A program made the position numbers and the translations under genes. Below, in pieces: positions 34,290 through 48,500 of a stretch of 64,000 bases of DNA. Origin of the DNA: Xylaria sp. FL1777 (lineage: Eukaryota; Ascomycota; Sordariomycetes; Xylariales; Xylariaceae); assembly GCA_022578965.1 (NCBI GenBank), contig MU400569.1:62001-126000 (forward strand), in the 5' to 3' direction. Numbering within the stretch: the first letter of the stretch is position 1; each line of letters starts with the position of its first letter. Below the pieces are notes generated by a model. The model did not search any database. It saw nothing but the letters and a program-made list of their open reading frames with translations, and was not told the origin of the DNA.

Positions 34290-37200
34290 TGCTGCTAAAC
34301 AATTAGTTTTAGCTATACATTTTACTACTGCTATTCTTATACTTATTTTACATCTTTTTTGCCTTTTTTTTAATTATTATTTGCATTATAATTATGCTGC
34401 TTAAACTTGCAGTAGTTAAAAGTAGTACACGTAAACGTAGTTATAGTTAAAGCTATAGTTATAAACGTAAACGCAGAAAATCATTACAACTTGCTTTATG
34501 CCTAAATTTATTCAAAAATAAGTTTGATTTTATTATAAAACAAAACTTTAATAAACTTTTTTGCTAAAAGTTTAATAATTTTAATAATAAAAATAAAAGT
34601 TTTAGCAGTTTGCTTTTTTTTCGAAATAGCTTTAATTCTAATAAAGATATAAACACTATTAAGCCTTTTATAAGTTAAAAAAAAAAAAATAAAAATAAAA
34701 ATAAAAATAATCTTAACTTTATAAATCTTAAAAAGAATTTAAATGTTAGCTTGCGCAATTTTAATATAAACAACGCAAAAAATAAGTTTAATTTTAATGC
34801 AAATATTAAAGTTTTTATGCTGTTTAAATGTTAGCTTATTTTTATTATAATTTTTGTTTGTAAACTTTATAAACAAACTACTAAAGTTAAAAACAAAAAA
34901 TATAAAACTATTAAAAAAGCAATAGTTTTAAGTAGTTTATTAGTATATTAGCTTTGTTTTAAGCGTTTTAAAAAGATATTTTAGCTAAAAAATAGCTTGC
35001 TTTTAAATATAGTTTGCAAATTTAAAAACTTAAAAATAATAGCTTATATAAGCTATATAAACAGCTATATTTTATGCAAGCTTATAAATTAATTTATATT
35101 TATTTTAAATTAGTTTTACTAATAAGTTAACTATTTACTATATTATATTTTAATGCAATACGCATTTAAAAGTTATTAAACTAGTTTGTTTATTTTTTTG
35201 TTCTTTAAAAAAACAACTATAAAAAAGTTATTATAAATAAAAATTGCGCTATTATTTAAAAAACTTCGAACAATTATTATGTTAACTTTGCAGCTATGCA
35301 GTTTTGCTTTCTAAAGGCATTTCTGCGTTTTTTATTAATTTATAAAGCTTAGTTTTAATTAATTAGCAAAATTAGCAACATAAAAATAAATAGTCTTGTT
35401 TTTATTTTGTATAAGGTTTAGCTAATAATTAGCAATATAAAAACATTGTACTAAATATAAGCACTTAGTAATAAAGCATAAATCTTTAGCTTGCTAAACT
35501 ATTAAGCCTTTTTATATAAGTGCTATAAATAGCTTTATTTAAACTAATTTTATAAGATTTTTTAACAGGATTAAGACTATTTTTAATGCTAGCAATATGC
35601 TTATTTAATTATACTTAAAGTGCAAATTATAAACTATAAATATATAGCTTAAAAAGCTACTTTTATTTCTTTTAAAAAAGATATATATAAAGCTATATTA
35701 ATTATTACTAATAAGTATAAATAAAAGTATTTAGTTAGCTTTTTTTAACATAAAGATATTTTAAAGTTTAATAATTAGTGTTTTAAAGCTTTTTTGTAAA
35801 AATATTATAACTTGTTTATAGCGTTTTTGCGTATAGCTTATTAGTAAAACGCAGGTATTTTAAAACTTAAAGCAATAAATATAATTTTTATTACATAATT
35901 AAAAACAAAAAAATAACTAGTTAGTATATATAACGTATTTAAGCTTTAGTTTATAGCTAAATTAATAATGAATTAGTACTATTTTGTTAGCTTAATAGCT
36001 TTGCTTTTTTTTTGTAACTTAAGCGCTTTTTAAAGTTTTTAATTGCTTTAAAAGCTATAATATTAATAATAAATATTTATTAATTATACTTAGTTAGCTA
36101 GCTTTTTTACTTAATAAAATAATATTCTTTTTTATTATAAGTTATTTTATTTACTATATTTTTAACTTTTTATTTTTTTAACTTATTTTTAAGGTTTAGC
36201 ATAAGTAAACTATATTTATGTTTAGCTTTTTAAAGCTTAAGCAGCTAAATTAAAAAAACAGAATAAAAATAGCTATATTGTTTTAAAAAACTAATATAAT
36301 ATGTTTGTAAACTAATTATAAAAAGAATTTAAAAAGGTTTAATAAACTTAAGTACTAACTTTTTATTTTTAAACTTAATATTTTTTATTAATAGTACTAC
36401 TAAGTTTTTAGTTTTAAAAGTTATAAATTTATGCTTATTATTATAGTGTTCTATATATTTATTAGTTATAATTTACTATTGCTTTATTATTTTGTTTTTA
36501 ATAGTTTATAACTTGTTAAAACGTTTTTGTATAGCTAAAATCTTTTTTAATATAAAATTATTCTTAACAAATAAATAAAATTCTAGTATATAACTATATA
36601 AAGCTTTAAAAAGTAATTGTTTAGTTATAAAATTAATAGTAAAATTTATAGCAAAAAAAGCTTAAAGTAAAAATTAAAGCTAATTAGTTTGTTTACTATT
36701 TATAAAGCATTTAAAATAGCTTTTAATTACTTAGTTTATTTATTTTGTTTGTTTATTAGTTCTAAAGTAAAATGCTACTAAAAGCTTTTGCTTAACTTTT
36801 AAGTAATAACATAAATTAAACTAAAATTAGCTAATAAAAACAAAGCTTTTATTAAAAATAATGTTTTTTAAGCTACTATAAATATATTTAATTTTATAAT
36901 AAAATAAAACTGCTAGCTTAACTAAAGTTATAATAGTATTAACTAAAAATAAATATATAAGCTTAATAAATCTGTTTATAATAACAAAAATAGCATTAAC
37001 TGGTTTTTTTTTATAAAAGGTTTTTAATAAACTTATAATAAAGTTTATAAATAGCTTTTATATAAGTTTATTAAGTATTAGCAAAACGTTAAATTTACTA
37101 TATTTTTAGTAATGTTTTGCTTTAGTTCTAAAGCAAATTATATAGCTTTATATATATTTTTTAATATCTAGTTTTATATTGCTTTAGTAAAACTTTTGTT

Positions 37201-40200
37201 ATAGCAGTTCTAAAGTGCAGCTTTAGCTAAAATGTTTAGCTAAAAAATTATTATAGTATAGCTTAATAAGTTAAAAGTATATAGCTTTTTTAAAAAAAAT
37301 ATAAATTTTGTTTTTATAGCAAACTAAAGATTTTTTTATTAACTATTAAAGATTTATAAGCTTTTTTGCTTTTAATTGTTTTATAATTGTATAGCATTTA
37401 AGGTCTTTTTTTTAAACCTTTTAAATAAGGTTTTTTAGCTCTTTAAAAGCTTTTAAATCTTTTAATTTCTTTAAGCCTGCAGCTATTTATGTACGTAAAC
37501 ATATAACTGCTTAAATAAAAAAAGCTTTTTTAGTAAGTATAGCTTTAAAGTATAAAGCTTTAGTTTAAGCACTAAAGTATAAATTAAAAACTTTAACTTG
37601 CTATACTACTGCAATTTTTTTTTCTAACGTTAGAAAAATGTTAATATTACTAAGTAAAACAGCTATGTAATTAAAACAGCATAAAAAAAAATTAGCTTTG
37701 TTTTTTTTGCTTGCTTAATATTTAATAATAAAGTTAAAAAAAGCTAATAATAAATATTAATAAGCTTGCTTTTTATTAAGCTTTAGCATTTTTATAAACA
37801 TTTAAAAATTAGCATAATTAATTAATATTTTAACTAGTAAATTGCTTTTTTATAAATAATGCTACTAATGCTTAAAGCAATTTACTATTGTAAGTATTTT
37901 TTAGTTAAGCATATTATACTGCATTTTTTTTTTAGATAGCTTTTAAAAATAAAACATAACTAGTTTAAAAATGCTTTAATTATTTTGTTAAAATAGATTT
38001 TTTGCAAAAGCTACCTTAAAAAAATTAGTTTTTAGCAATATTTGTTTTTTAGGGTTAAAATATATAAAAAAAATAGCTTACTTAAATACATTCTAAAAGT
38101 TTTTAAAAGCTTTTTTTTTAAAATTATTTAAGGAAATTTAACCTTTTTTCGTTTTTATTACGTTTTTTTTTAAATATTTAAACAAAAGCATAGCAATATA
38201 AAAATACCCGTTTATAAAACAGCAATAAAAGTTGCAAAACCTTAAAAATTATTATAACGCTTAACAAATATTTAATATAAGCTATTACTAAATAATGTTT
38301 ATATATAAAAAATCTATTTTGATTTTTTAGCTAAAAATAATATAACTTAAAAATTTAATCTTTTTTTAATAAAATTAGCACTTAAATAGCTTAGCGTATA
38401 GTTTTGCTTTTTGTAGCCTTTTAATAATGTTTTAAATATATTTTATATAAAAATTCTTATTTAAAAAAAAAATAAGCACATTATTAAAATATGCAATGCA
38501 AAATATATTTATTATATCGTTAAATGCTTTTTATATATAACTTTAAAAAGTAGCAAAAACATTTAACAAACTTATAAGCATAACTAGAAATTTATAGTAG
38601 CTATAATATATATAAAACGCTGTTTTTTATTTATTTTTTTCTTAAATATATAAGCAATAATAAGCATTTTTAAAGTTAATTTTACTAAAGATTTTAGCTT
38701 TTAAAATTTTATTAAGCAGCTCTAAAATAAGTAATAAAATATATTAATTTTTACGCATAACTTAATTAAGTTTTTTATAATTTATATATAAGCATAAGCT
38801 TTTATTTTTTTTAAATATAAAAAGAATTAAAGCACTAATAAAGCTAATAAACTTTTTAATTTTTTTTGCTTTTAGTATTTTATTAAGCTATTTTTGTAGT
38901 TTTTTTAGCTTATTTTAAGCTAATAAATATATAAGAAAATAAAATATAACTGCGTTTTTTTCTAGCTTAATAGCAAGGTTTTCTTGCTTTAATTATAGCA
39001 ATATGTTTGCTTTGCTAATATTAAAAAACTTAAATAAGTTATAAAACTTTTTTAAAATTACTGTAAAATTAAAATAACTAAGGCTTTTTTTTAACTTTTT
39101 AAGCTATATAAGTTTAAGTAGTTAAATAATAGCGTAGTAGCAAGCTTAGTTTTAATAAGCTTTTATAAACCTAGTTAAGCTAAATATTTTTACTTAAAAG
39201 TAGCATAATTTAAAAAACCATTAATTAGTGCTTAAATTTAATATAATTTTTTTATTTTTTAAAGTAGTTTAAAATAGTAAAAAAAAGCTGCTTTTAAAGC
39301 AATAGTTATAGTTAATAGCTATATATGCATGCTTAATTCTGCAAGTAATACTGCAACTATTAGTTAATTTACAAACAACTTAATAAGCTTTATAAATAAA
39401 AAATCTACTTTTAGCAGCATGTTATAATGCAAGTATATAAAAAAGTGCTTGCTGCAATTTATAATAAAAAGCAAAAATAAAACTAATATAATTATATTTA
39501 ACGCATAAATTAAAATTAATATAAGTTTTAACAAATAGTTTTGTAAAGCTAACAAAATAAATAATGCAAAAAATATAAAAACAGCATAAAATAAATATAT
39601 AAAGTAGTAACTTTAGCTTAAAACTTATAGCTAATATAATTAATACTAAGCTTACTACTTGTTTTTTAAGTTATAGTACTATAGCTTTTATAAAAAAAGT
39701 ATATAAAACTTTAATTGCTATTTTTAGTTTTTTTTATCTATGTTCTAGTTTTTATTCATTTAGATTTTTTAAATAGTTTGTTTTTAAGTAATATTACTAT
39801 TATAGCTAGTATAACTATTAGATCTATTGTTTTTATTATTGCTATTATTATTATTACTTTTAAGCTAAAGGCAATTAAAAGCAATATAGCTAAGTTATTT
39901 ATAGCTATAGCAAATAAAGTTCTTATAAAAGTTTAAATTTAAACTATTTCTATTATTATTTTAAGGTTAATTTAAAAAAATTCTAAAAGTATAACAATTT
40001 TTTAAAGTATAAATATTATTATTATTACTTTAGTTATTTATATATTTTTAGTTTTAATACTAGTTATAACTTCTATTATTATTACTTTTATAGTATTAGT
40101 TTTAGCTTTTATAGCTATTATTGCTTTTATAAAATCCTTAGTTATTATTATTGCAGCTATTGTTATAATTATTACTTTTGCAAAAATAGTTTTAACTATT

Positions 40201-41465
40201 AGAACTAATATTATTGTTTTTACAGCTAGTATTAATATACTAATTACTAGTTTAGTTTTACTTAATATTTAAAGTTAATCTATTAGTAATTTAAGTAACA
40301 TTTAACTTTAGTTTTTTTTTACTGTAATTTAAGCGTTGTTTTTTAGTTATTAGTTTTTAGCGTTATTATATAGCATTAACTATATTAGCTCGTATAATTA
40401 GCAGTAAGTTATAATAGTTTATTAGCTTTTACTAAAGTAGTACACTTAGTTTTTAGTAGTATAACAAGGCTTTTTTGCTTTTGTTTTAGCAAACATTTTA
40501 AAGTTTAATGCTAACAAAGTATTAATTAAACAGTTTTAAGTCTTAGTTAGCTTATTAACTTGCTTGTTTTAATTATACGCTTATGTTAGCCTATAAAAAA
40601 GCAAACTGCTTAAGCAAAATTTTAGTTTAGTTTAAAAACACCTTTTAGTTAATCCTAAATTGTTTTTTTTTTAAAGTTAATAACTTTTGCAATGTTAATT
40701 AATAAGCATTTTTATAGTTCTAGTTTATATTATTATGCGTATATAAAATCTTGTTTTTATTGCAACAGAATTTTTGATTAGCTTTTTTAAAAATAGTTTA
40801 AAGTTTTTTTACTTACTTTAGCTAGTATTAATAAGTAAATTCTATGCTAAAAAAATCATAATTAAACTTTAATAATTAGCTAAAATTAGCATTTTTAAAT
40901 AAGTAGCGCTAATAGTAATATAAGCAATTTTAATGTAATTAGTATTTAAGTTTTCCTTAATTATGCTTTTTATTAAAGCTAGAAAATAAAGAGTTATTAT
41001 TATTACTAAAATTTCTATGTTTTTGTTTTTAACTTAAGTTATAAGATCGTTTTTTAAGGTTTAAAAGGTTTTTTTGTTTTTTTAAAAATGTTGTTTTTTA
41101 GTTTTTTTGTTTACTTAATTATAAAGTAAAAGTAATATAAGCTGTTTTCGATTTTAAAGCAACTTGTTTGCTTTTATTTTTTTGCTGCACAACTTGCTGC
41201 TTTAGCTCTTTAATTTTAGCTAAAAGCTATACAATTTATGTTTATAACAGTTAAATATTAGCACTTAAAGCACTAGGTAATCATTATTTGCTTAAGCCTA
41301 GTTTTAGAAATAATTCGTGCTAAGTTTGTTCTTAATTTATTATTAAAGTTTGTCCTAAAAAAAAACTATTAAAAATAGCACTAGCTTATATAATTAATTA
41401 ATGTTTAGCTATTTTATAATATAATAAAGTATTATAAGTAACCTTATCTTAAAAAGCTTTAAAAT

Positions 41466-41658
41466 TATTACGGAAAGTATAAAGCATTAAAGGTTAAATA
41501 TAATAGTTAATATATCTTTAGTTTTATAGTAAGTATTTAATAAAACTAAAGCTTGAAAAAAGAAAGAAACTCCCATAAAATAAGTATAAAAAGAATATTC
41601 CATATATATATGTAACTTATGATATATGCTAAAGTATTTAAGTAGCTTAGTTATAACA
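41466..41658. repeat. Right LTR (193 bp)
   Basis: Starts TATTACGGAAAG (G-to-A change in the terminal TG) and ends GTTATAACA, followed directly by the AAAGT target duplication. Same length as the left LTR, with only transition differences. Confidence 0.9.
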
Positions 41659-44600
41659 AAAGTATAATTTTAATAATATTAATTAGCAAAGCAAAACAAT
41701 AAAAGCTACTTTTTATTAAGCAGTTATAGCTTTAATTTATAATTACATTTAATATATTATATATATAAAAAGCAAAAAGGTATTATATAAAAAAAATAGT
41801 TTTTTGCTACTAAAAAAACTATTTTATTTGCTTTAACTTTAAACTTAGCAAACTTAATAGCAATTATAATATATTACTTTTTTAATAGTAGCTAAAATAA
41901 TACTTTTTTGTTTGCTTTTTTAAAAAAGCAAACAAAATTATTTTCTTTTTTAAGCGTTGCTAAAAATACTATATAAATTAAGCTTTGCTTAACTTAAAAA
42001 CAGCTAAAATTATAATAATTTTATTAAATAAAGCAGCAAAAAATATATTAAACTAAGTTTTAAAAAAATTTAAAAAGTTTTTACTAATTATAGCAAAAGC
42101 AGCAGTATAAAAGCTGCTAAACTATTAATTATAAAATTACGCAATTAATATAGTTAAAAAAAAAACAGCTTTTTAAAAATTTTTTTATGTTATAAGCAAT
42201 TAAAAACTTAATGCTTTAAAACTATAGTTAAAAAACATATTAAAAACACAACGTATTAAAAAATCTACTTTATTATATAGCGCTTTTTTTATGTTTGTAA
42301 AAAAAAAAAACCTTAATAATCTTTTTAAACTAGTTGTAAACTATTAAAAACTTAATGCAGTTATAATACTTATTTAATACTTTATTTTTTTAATTTTAAA
42401 ATTGCAAGCTTGCTTTAAAACAGCTAAATAATTTTTAAAAATAAACCTTAAGTTAAGATTTTATTTTATAAAAATTAAAAAAAAACATAAATAAAAAATG
42501 GCCTTTTGTTATAAATATAAACTATTTAAATATATAGTTATATTAATAAAACTAATTAACGCTTTTATAACCTTTTAGTTAATAATAAACTATATTTTTT
42601 ATAACTTTATTAATGCTAAATTATTAATATACCTTAATAATTTTTTTATATATGCTAATACTTAAAAAGAATATAATTAACTAGCTAAAGAAATATTATA
42701 ACGATTTATTAAGTATAACTTAGCTGTTATACTATAAAAATACAAATAGCAAATATAAAAAGTTAAGTTTTTAAGCTATATTATAAGCTTAAAAAATATT
42801 TTTATAGCACAAAACAAAATAAACTATATTACTTAATAAAAACTTTTAAGCACTTTAAAAAAATTGCAGCAGTTTATTAGCTTTGCTAATTTTTACTAAA
42901 AGTTTATTTAAAAGTTCTTTTTAATTATAAAACTACTTATAAATATTAACAAAATAAACCAGAAGTAATAAAAGTAAATAAACGCTATAAATAAAGCTTT
43001 TTTTAAACTAAAATATAAATTTATTATTGCTTTTATTTTAGTTTATTTTAATTTATCTTAAGTAGTACACATAAAAACTAACGTTTTTAACTTTGCTTTT
43101 AGCGCAGTATTATCTTAAAAAAACAATAATAAAAAACTATACTTTATAGCGTTTTATTTCTAAAAACTTATGCTTACAAAAATAAACTATAAAATATATA
43201 ATAAAGAACTACTTACTATAGTAAATTTATTTAATTAATAGCATTAATACTTTAAAAGCGCTAAATATTAAATTAAAATCTACTTAAACTATTAAAACTT
43301 ATTATATTTTATTACTATTAAAGTACTAAATTAATAATAAGCTAAATAAGCTTAACAATTAATAATATATTAGTTTATTATTAACTATAAGCTAAAACAG
43401 CTTAATAAAAAAGCTAACATTATATTATGCTTTTTTTAATACTGCTTTAAAAAAAAAAAAAATAAAAACTAATTAATTAAGTTAGTTTTACAAAATAAGC
43501 ATTTTTTGCACAATAAAAAAACTATGTTTAATATAGCAGTATTAGTACTGCTTACTTTAAAATAATTTTGCAGCTTTTTTATATTAAACTAGCTGTTAAA
43601 ATTTATTAAAAAAATTAAAAAAGCAGCTAAAAATAACCTAAAATATATAATTTAAAAAGAAAAACTCTTTAAAAATATAAAACTTTAAAACAACTTTTTA
43701 TATAAAAAAGAATGCTTATAAATACTTATTATTATTTAATAAAATATAATAAAATCTAAACATAACATAAAAATAGTAAAACATATAAGCATAAATAAAA
43801 CACTAAAACTTATTATTTAAAACTTTTAGTAATTAAACATTAAAAAAACCGTATAAAAATTTATTTATAAATGCTTTAGTTGCTAATAAAACAAAGCGCT
43901 ATGTTATATATTTTATAAACTTTTATAACTTATAGAATTATACTATATTTTATAGCAGTTAATTGTAATAAATTTTATTATAGATTTATTTTTTTTTAAT
44001 AAATGCAATTTTATATAAATAATAATAAATCTTTTTATAAAAATGAAACATTTTATTTTATTAAAAGTTAACAAAAAAAAAACTAAAAACTTAATTAAAA
44101 TATTTATAAAATTTTATTAAAAATTACATAATATACTTTTTAATATTATTTTTAACAAAAATTTTAAGTTTATAAGCTACTTTTAAAAGGACTTTTTAAA
44201 ACTTATTAAAGTTAAACTTTAAATAAGTACTGCTTTTTATTTTTAAACTAACAGTTAAACAAAACAATTTAATTAAATCTTTAAAATATATTTAAAAGCG
44301 TTTATAAATTATAAAATAACTAACTAAGAAAACTTTTTACTAACTATAAAGTTTATATATAATAATGCTATATTTGCTTTAATTTACGTATTTTTGTTTT
44401 ATGCTAACTATAGTTTTTATTTAATAGTATATAATTTACTTTTAAGTACGCTATATAATTTAGCTAGCAATTTATATGCTTATTAAATAACTAAAATTTA
44501 TAAAAAAGCTAAGCTATAGCTAAATAAGTTTAAATAATAAATAAAAAAATAAACAAATAAAAAACAACAAAAAATACTGCTTTATAAACTTAACTAGTTA

Positions 44601-45088
44601 ATTATATTAAATATACGTTATATTAAAACTAAAAAATCTGCTAAAAAATTAAATAAAAAAATGTTAAAACTTTTTAAAATTTAAAAAGTAATTTTTTTTA
44701 CTGCTATTAAGCTATTATTACTTAAAAGTTAAAAAATTTATAATTTATTTTATGTTTTACTTATTAAGCTTTATTACGTTAGCAATTAAGCATTACTTAA
44801 CTTTAATTAAGTTTTATAAAAAGCGTTTTTAATTAAAGCAGAAAATTATTAAGTAAAAAAAATTAAAAACTTTATAAAAACCTAAAAAAATGTTAAATAT
44901 TTAGTTAAGTAAAAAAGTTAGCTAGCTAAACAGCACTAAACTTAAAAACTTTTTAATTATATGTTTATTAATAGCATTAAAGCTTTTATATAAAACTTTT
45001 ATTAATATAATTTTAGCAAACTAGCAAACTTTTAAAGTTTAAATTAAAAACTTTAATACTGCTTAAAGTTAAGCTTAAAAAAAAAAAA

Positions 45089-45210
45089 ATAATATTAAAC
45101 AAACATTAACTTATAACTAGTTTTAAGCTAATATTACTTAAACTAGTATATATAAAGTTAAACTATTAGTTTATAGTAATTACTTATAATATAGTTATAT
45201 ATATAGTAAA
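45089..45210. repeat. Right copy of outer direct repeat (RIP-mutated)
   Basis: Gap-free match to 30608-30729 in the same orientation; almost every mismatch is C-to-T or G-to-A in this copy. It ends exactly where the 303-bp inverted repeat begins (45207), so two repeat families abut here. Confidence 0.8.
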
Positions 45211-45509
45211 GTAAAGTAAAATAGCTAAATGAGCTAACTAGCTAGTTAAAGTAAGTTTAAGCTAAGTTATATAATAGGAATAAAAATATAAGTATTACGC
45301 TAAATTTTAAAGTATAAACTTAATAAACATGCAGAAAAAAATAAAAATTAACTATGGTTACTTTATTTGTATTATTAAATAGCCCTTTAATTAATCGTTT
45401 AATTCCTTAATTTATATATAGCTTAATTGCTTAAATACATAAGTTATAACTTATTTTCTTGCAATTAAAATAGTATAGTAAATCTTGCGTAATTATACTA
45501 CTTTATTTT
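45207..45509 (+). repeat. 303-bp inverted repeat, left copy (candidate terminal inverted repeat)
   Basis: Reverse complement of 55816-56118. Paired coordinates sum to 101,325 at every point checked (both ends and the middle), so there are no net indels, and differences are transitions. The outer end begins TAAAGTAAAGTAAAATAGC. No target duplication could be recognised. Confidence 0.82.
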
Positions 45510-48500
45510 ATTAGTGTTCTTAGTAAAGCTAATCTTTTACTTACTATAAATAATACTATAAAACTAATAAACAAGCAATTTATTATTGCTAATTTATATA
45601 TTTAATTTATTTATTTATTAATTATTATACTTTTTATAAGCAAAACATAATATATTATATTTAGCTGCTTTAGCTAGCAATAAATAAAGCTTGCTTAACG
45701 TAAGCAGTTTAGTTATAATTAGCAATAAACGTTTAAGCTAGTAGCCTTTAATTATTAAGGCTTAAAACAAACGTATAAAAATGTTAAACTGTTTTTTTTA
45801 GTTTAGTTTGTAAAGCACTTTTATTTTTTTTAGCAAAACAACAATTAAGTGTTAAAATGCTAGCATAATTTTTAAAATAGCGCAGCTAAAAAACTATTTG
45901 TTAAAAACCCTTAAAAAGCTAAAAAGAAAAAATTCTCGCTAAAAAGCTAGTGCTTTATAAAAAAAAAAGCATAATTGCCCTTATATAAGCAAAAAAAAAC
46001 AAAAAACAGGCCTAAAAAAAAGTAAAAATCGCTAAAACCCTTAAAAGCTATAATATAAGCAAATTTAACGCTTATTTATACTAAATAAATCTAAGTTTAC
46101 GCGTTAATATATAAAGCTATTAATAATTAAAAATATACTTTGTTTTTTAAGCTAATATAGTTTTTTATTAAAAAATAAAAAGTAAAGTTTTTTAAGTATA
46201 AGCTAGCTATTACTTAAAAACTTTACGCAAAACGTAACTATTGCTTTTTTACAGCATTTATTATTAAATAAAAAAGCCTTAAAAAAAAGAAAAAAGCATG
46301 CTACCTTTACAAATAAAAAGCTATAAAAAAATAAAGCCTATTTAATAAAACTTATATAAAGCAAAGCAAGCTAAACTAAAAAACAAAAAAACTAAACGCT
46401 ATAAAGCATACAAAAAAATAAAAGCGTACAAAAAACAAAAACATAAAAGCATTTAAAGAAAAATTTAAAAAGCTATAAAAAACAAGCTAGCAGTTTTTAT
46501 AAACGCAAACAAAAAAAATCGTTAAGTTTTCTAAAAAAAAAGTCCAAAAAAACAGCACAAAAAAACCTAAATACTTAAAATACCTAAAAACCCCTAGCAT
46601 TTTATACTTTCTTTTTTTTTAAACTTACATTTTTATTTAGCTTACTTTTATTATTTTTTGCAGCTTACCTTTATTATTTTTTATAGCTTACCTTTTTTAT
46701 TACTTTTATATAAACTTTATTTTAATTTATTATATAGCTTAAAAGTTTAAAAACTATAGCTTAGTTAAGTAATTTAGCTATAAAAAATTGTTAGATTTTT
46801 TTACTTTAATATATAAAAAACATTAAAACTACTTATAAACAAAAAAAATAAAAATAACTAGTTTATTATTTTTAAAAAATATTAAAGCAACCTTATTTAG
46901 CTTAAGCTATTTTAATAATAAGCATAATACTAAAATTAAGCTATTATTTATGCTTTTTAACTTAAGGTTAAACTAACATTTACTGTTTAATAAATTAAAA
47001 ATAAACAAATAGCTAAACAATTTAAATGCTTTTTTTTACGCAAAGCGTTTTAAAAACATTAATAAAATCAAACAAATCTTTGTTTATTATAATACTTTTT
47101 AAACAAAAAAAATAATAAAAATAATACTAAAAAATTATTCATTATAAACTAAAGCTTATAAACTGCTTAAGCAAAAGTTTAAGCTTTAAAACTTTAAACA
47201 AAATAAGTTTATTATTACTATATTACAAAATTTTAAAGCTTGCTTAAAAGCTATATACTTTACTAATTTTAAAACTTATTTTTTTTAGCATTAAATGTAT
47301 GCTAAAAATATTAAAGCCTAAAAAAATCACTATTTTAATCTTTAATTTATTTAAAATTTGTTTAAAAAACTAAATTAAAATATTATTAATAAAATAATAA
47401 AGTTTTTTAAAAAGTTATATAATAACTTAAACAAAATGTTTTATAAAAACTTTTATAAAACATTAAACAACTAAATTAATAAAAAGTTTAAGCTAGATTT
47501 TTACTTTAAAAAAACAAAAAAAATATATAAAGCATAAAAAAAAGTTAATTATTTATATAATTATAATTTTAATAAGCTTTTATATATTATTATTAATATT
47601 ATTAAGCTAGCTGTTAATATAATTATATTAACTACTAAAATAGTTATTATTAAAGAACAGCAAATAAAATTAGCTTAATACTTTACTTATAACTAAAACA
47701 TAAATAATATTATTAAGTAAATATAACAGTTAAAATTAAAACAAAAAAATACAGCAATTATAAAAAAAGAACTAAAAAAAATGCTAAAAAAACTATAAAA
47801 TTAATATATTTAGCTAATTAATTAAGAACTATAAGCATTATAATATTATAAAATTAATATAAACTTATTAAAAAAGCAAATGTTTAGTATTAATGCTATA
47901 ATTTCTAAATATTTATAAAAAAGTAAATATAACTTTAAAAAATAAAAACAAAGCAAATAATTGTTTAATTTTTTATAACAAGTAAAGTTAAATAATCTTT
48001 ATTTAGCAAAAAGAACTATTTATTAAAAATATAGCATAAATAATTATTATATTTATAAATGTAGCTTTGCTTATAAATTAAAAAAAGAAAACATTATATA
48101 TTAAAACTTTAAATAGTGCTTAAAAAAGCTAAGATTTTTTATAAGCTTTAAATGTATAAAGGTTTTCTTTAAAGTTATAAAAATTAGCAAAAATAAAAAG
48201 AAAATTCTTAATGCTGCAATAAAATAAATATATAATTTTGTTTTAAGCAATAATAAACTGCTTAAGCAAAAAGCTTATTATTAACTATAGAAAAAAAACT
48301 TTATTTTAAATAATAAAAATCTAAATGCTAAAATAAAAAGCAAACAAAAAAGTCAAAAAAAAAAAAAACTTTATTAGCTAAATAACAAGCAGCTAAACTA
48401 ATTTTTAAATAAAAAAACTAATAATTAAACTAGTATGCTTTATAAAATAAAACTAGCAAAAGCTTACAATATTAAAAAAAACAACTTAATAAACAGTAAA

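Larger units (their letters stand above)
33799..41658. mobile_element. Complete LTR retrotransposon, heavily RIP-mutated
   Basis: 7,860-bp element bounded by two direct 193-bp LTRs (33799-33991 and 41466-41658). The combined LTR ends read TGTTA...TAACA, the canonical TG...CA inverted termini. The five bases before the left LTR (33794-33798) and after the right LTR (41659-41663) are both AAAGT, a perfect target-site duplication. The interior is saturated with stops. On the minus strand near 41.2 kb a coiled-coil-like peptide (AKIKELKQQVVQQKN) suggests, weakly, that gag lies at the right end and the element reads leftward. No intact gag or pol is present, so it is not autonomous. Superfamily (Gypsy or Copia) cannot be decided by eye. 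Confidence 0.9.

Noticed and set aside
39715..39936. 73-codon hydrophobic plus frame in the LTR element (membrane-protein-like)
   Set aside because: Thymine-rich RIP-mutated DNA automatically encodes Phe/Leu/Ile-rich peptides; there is no other evidence of a gene.
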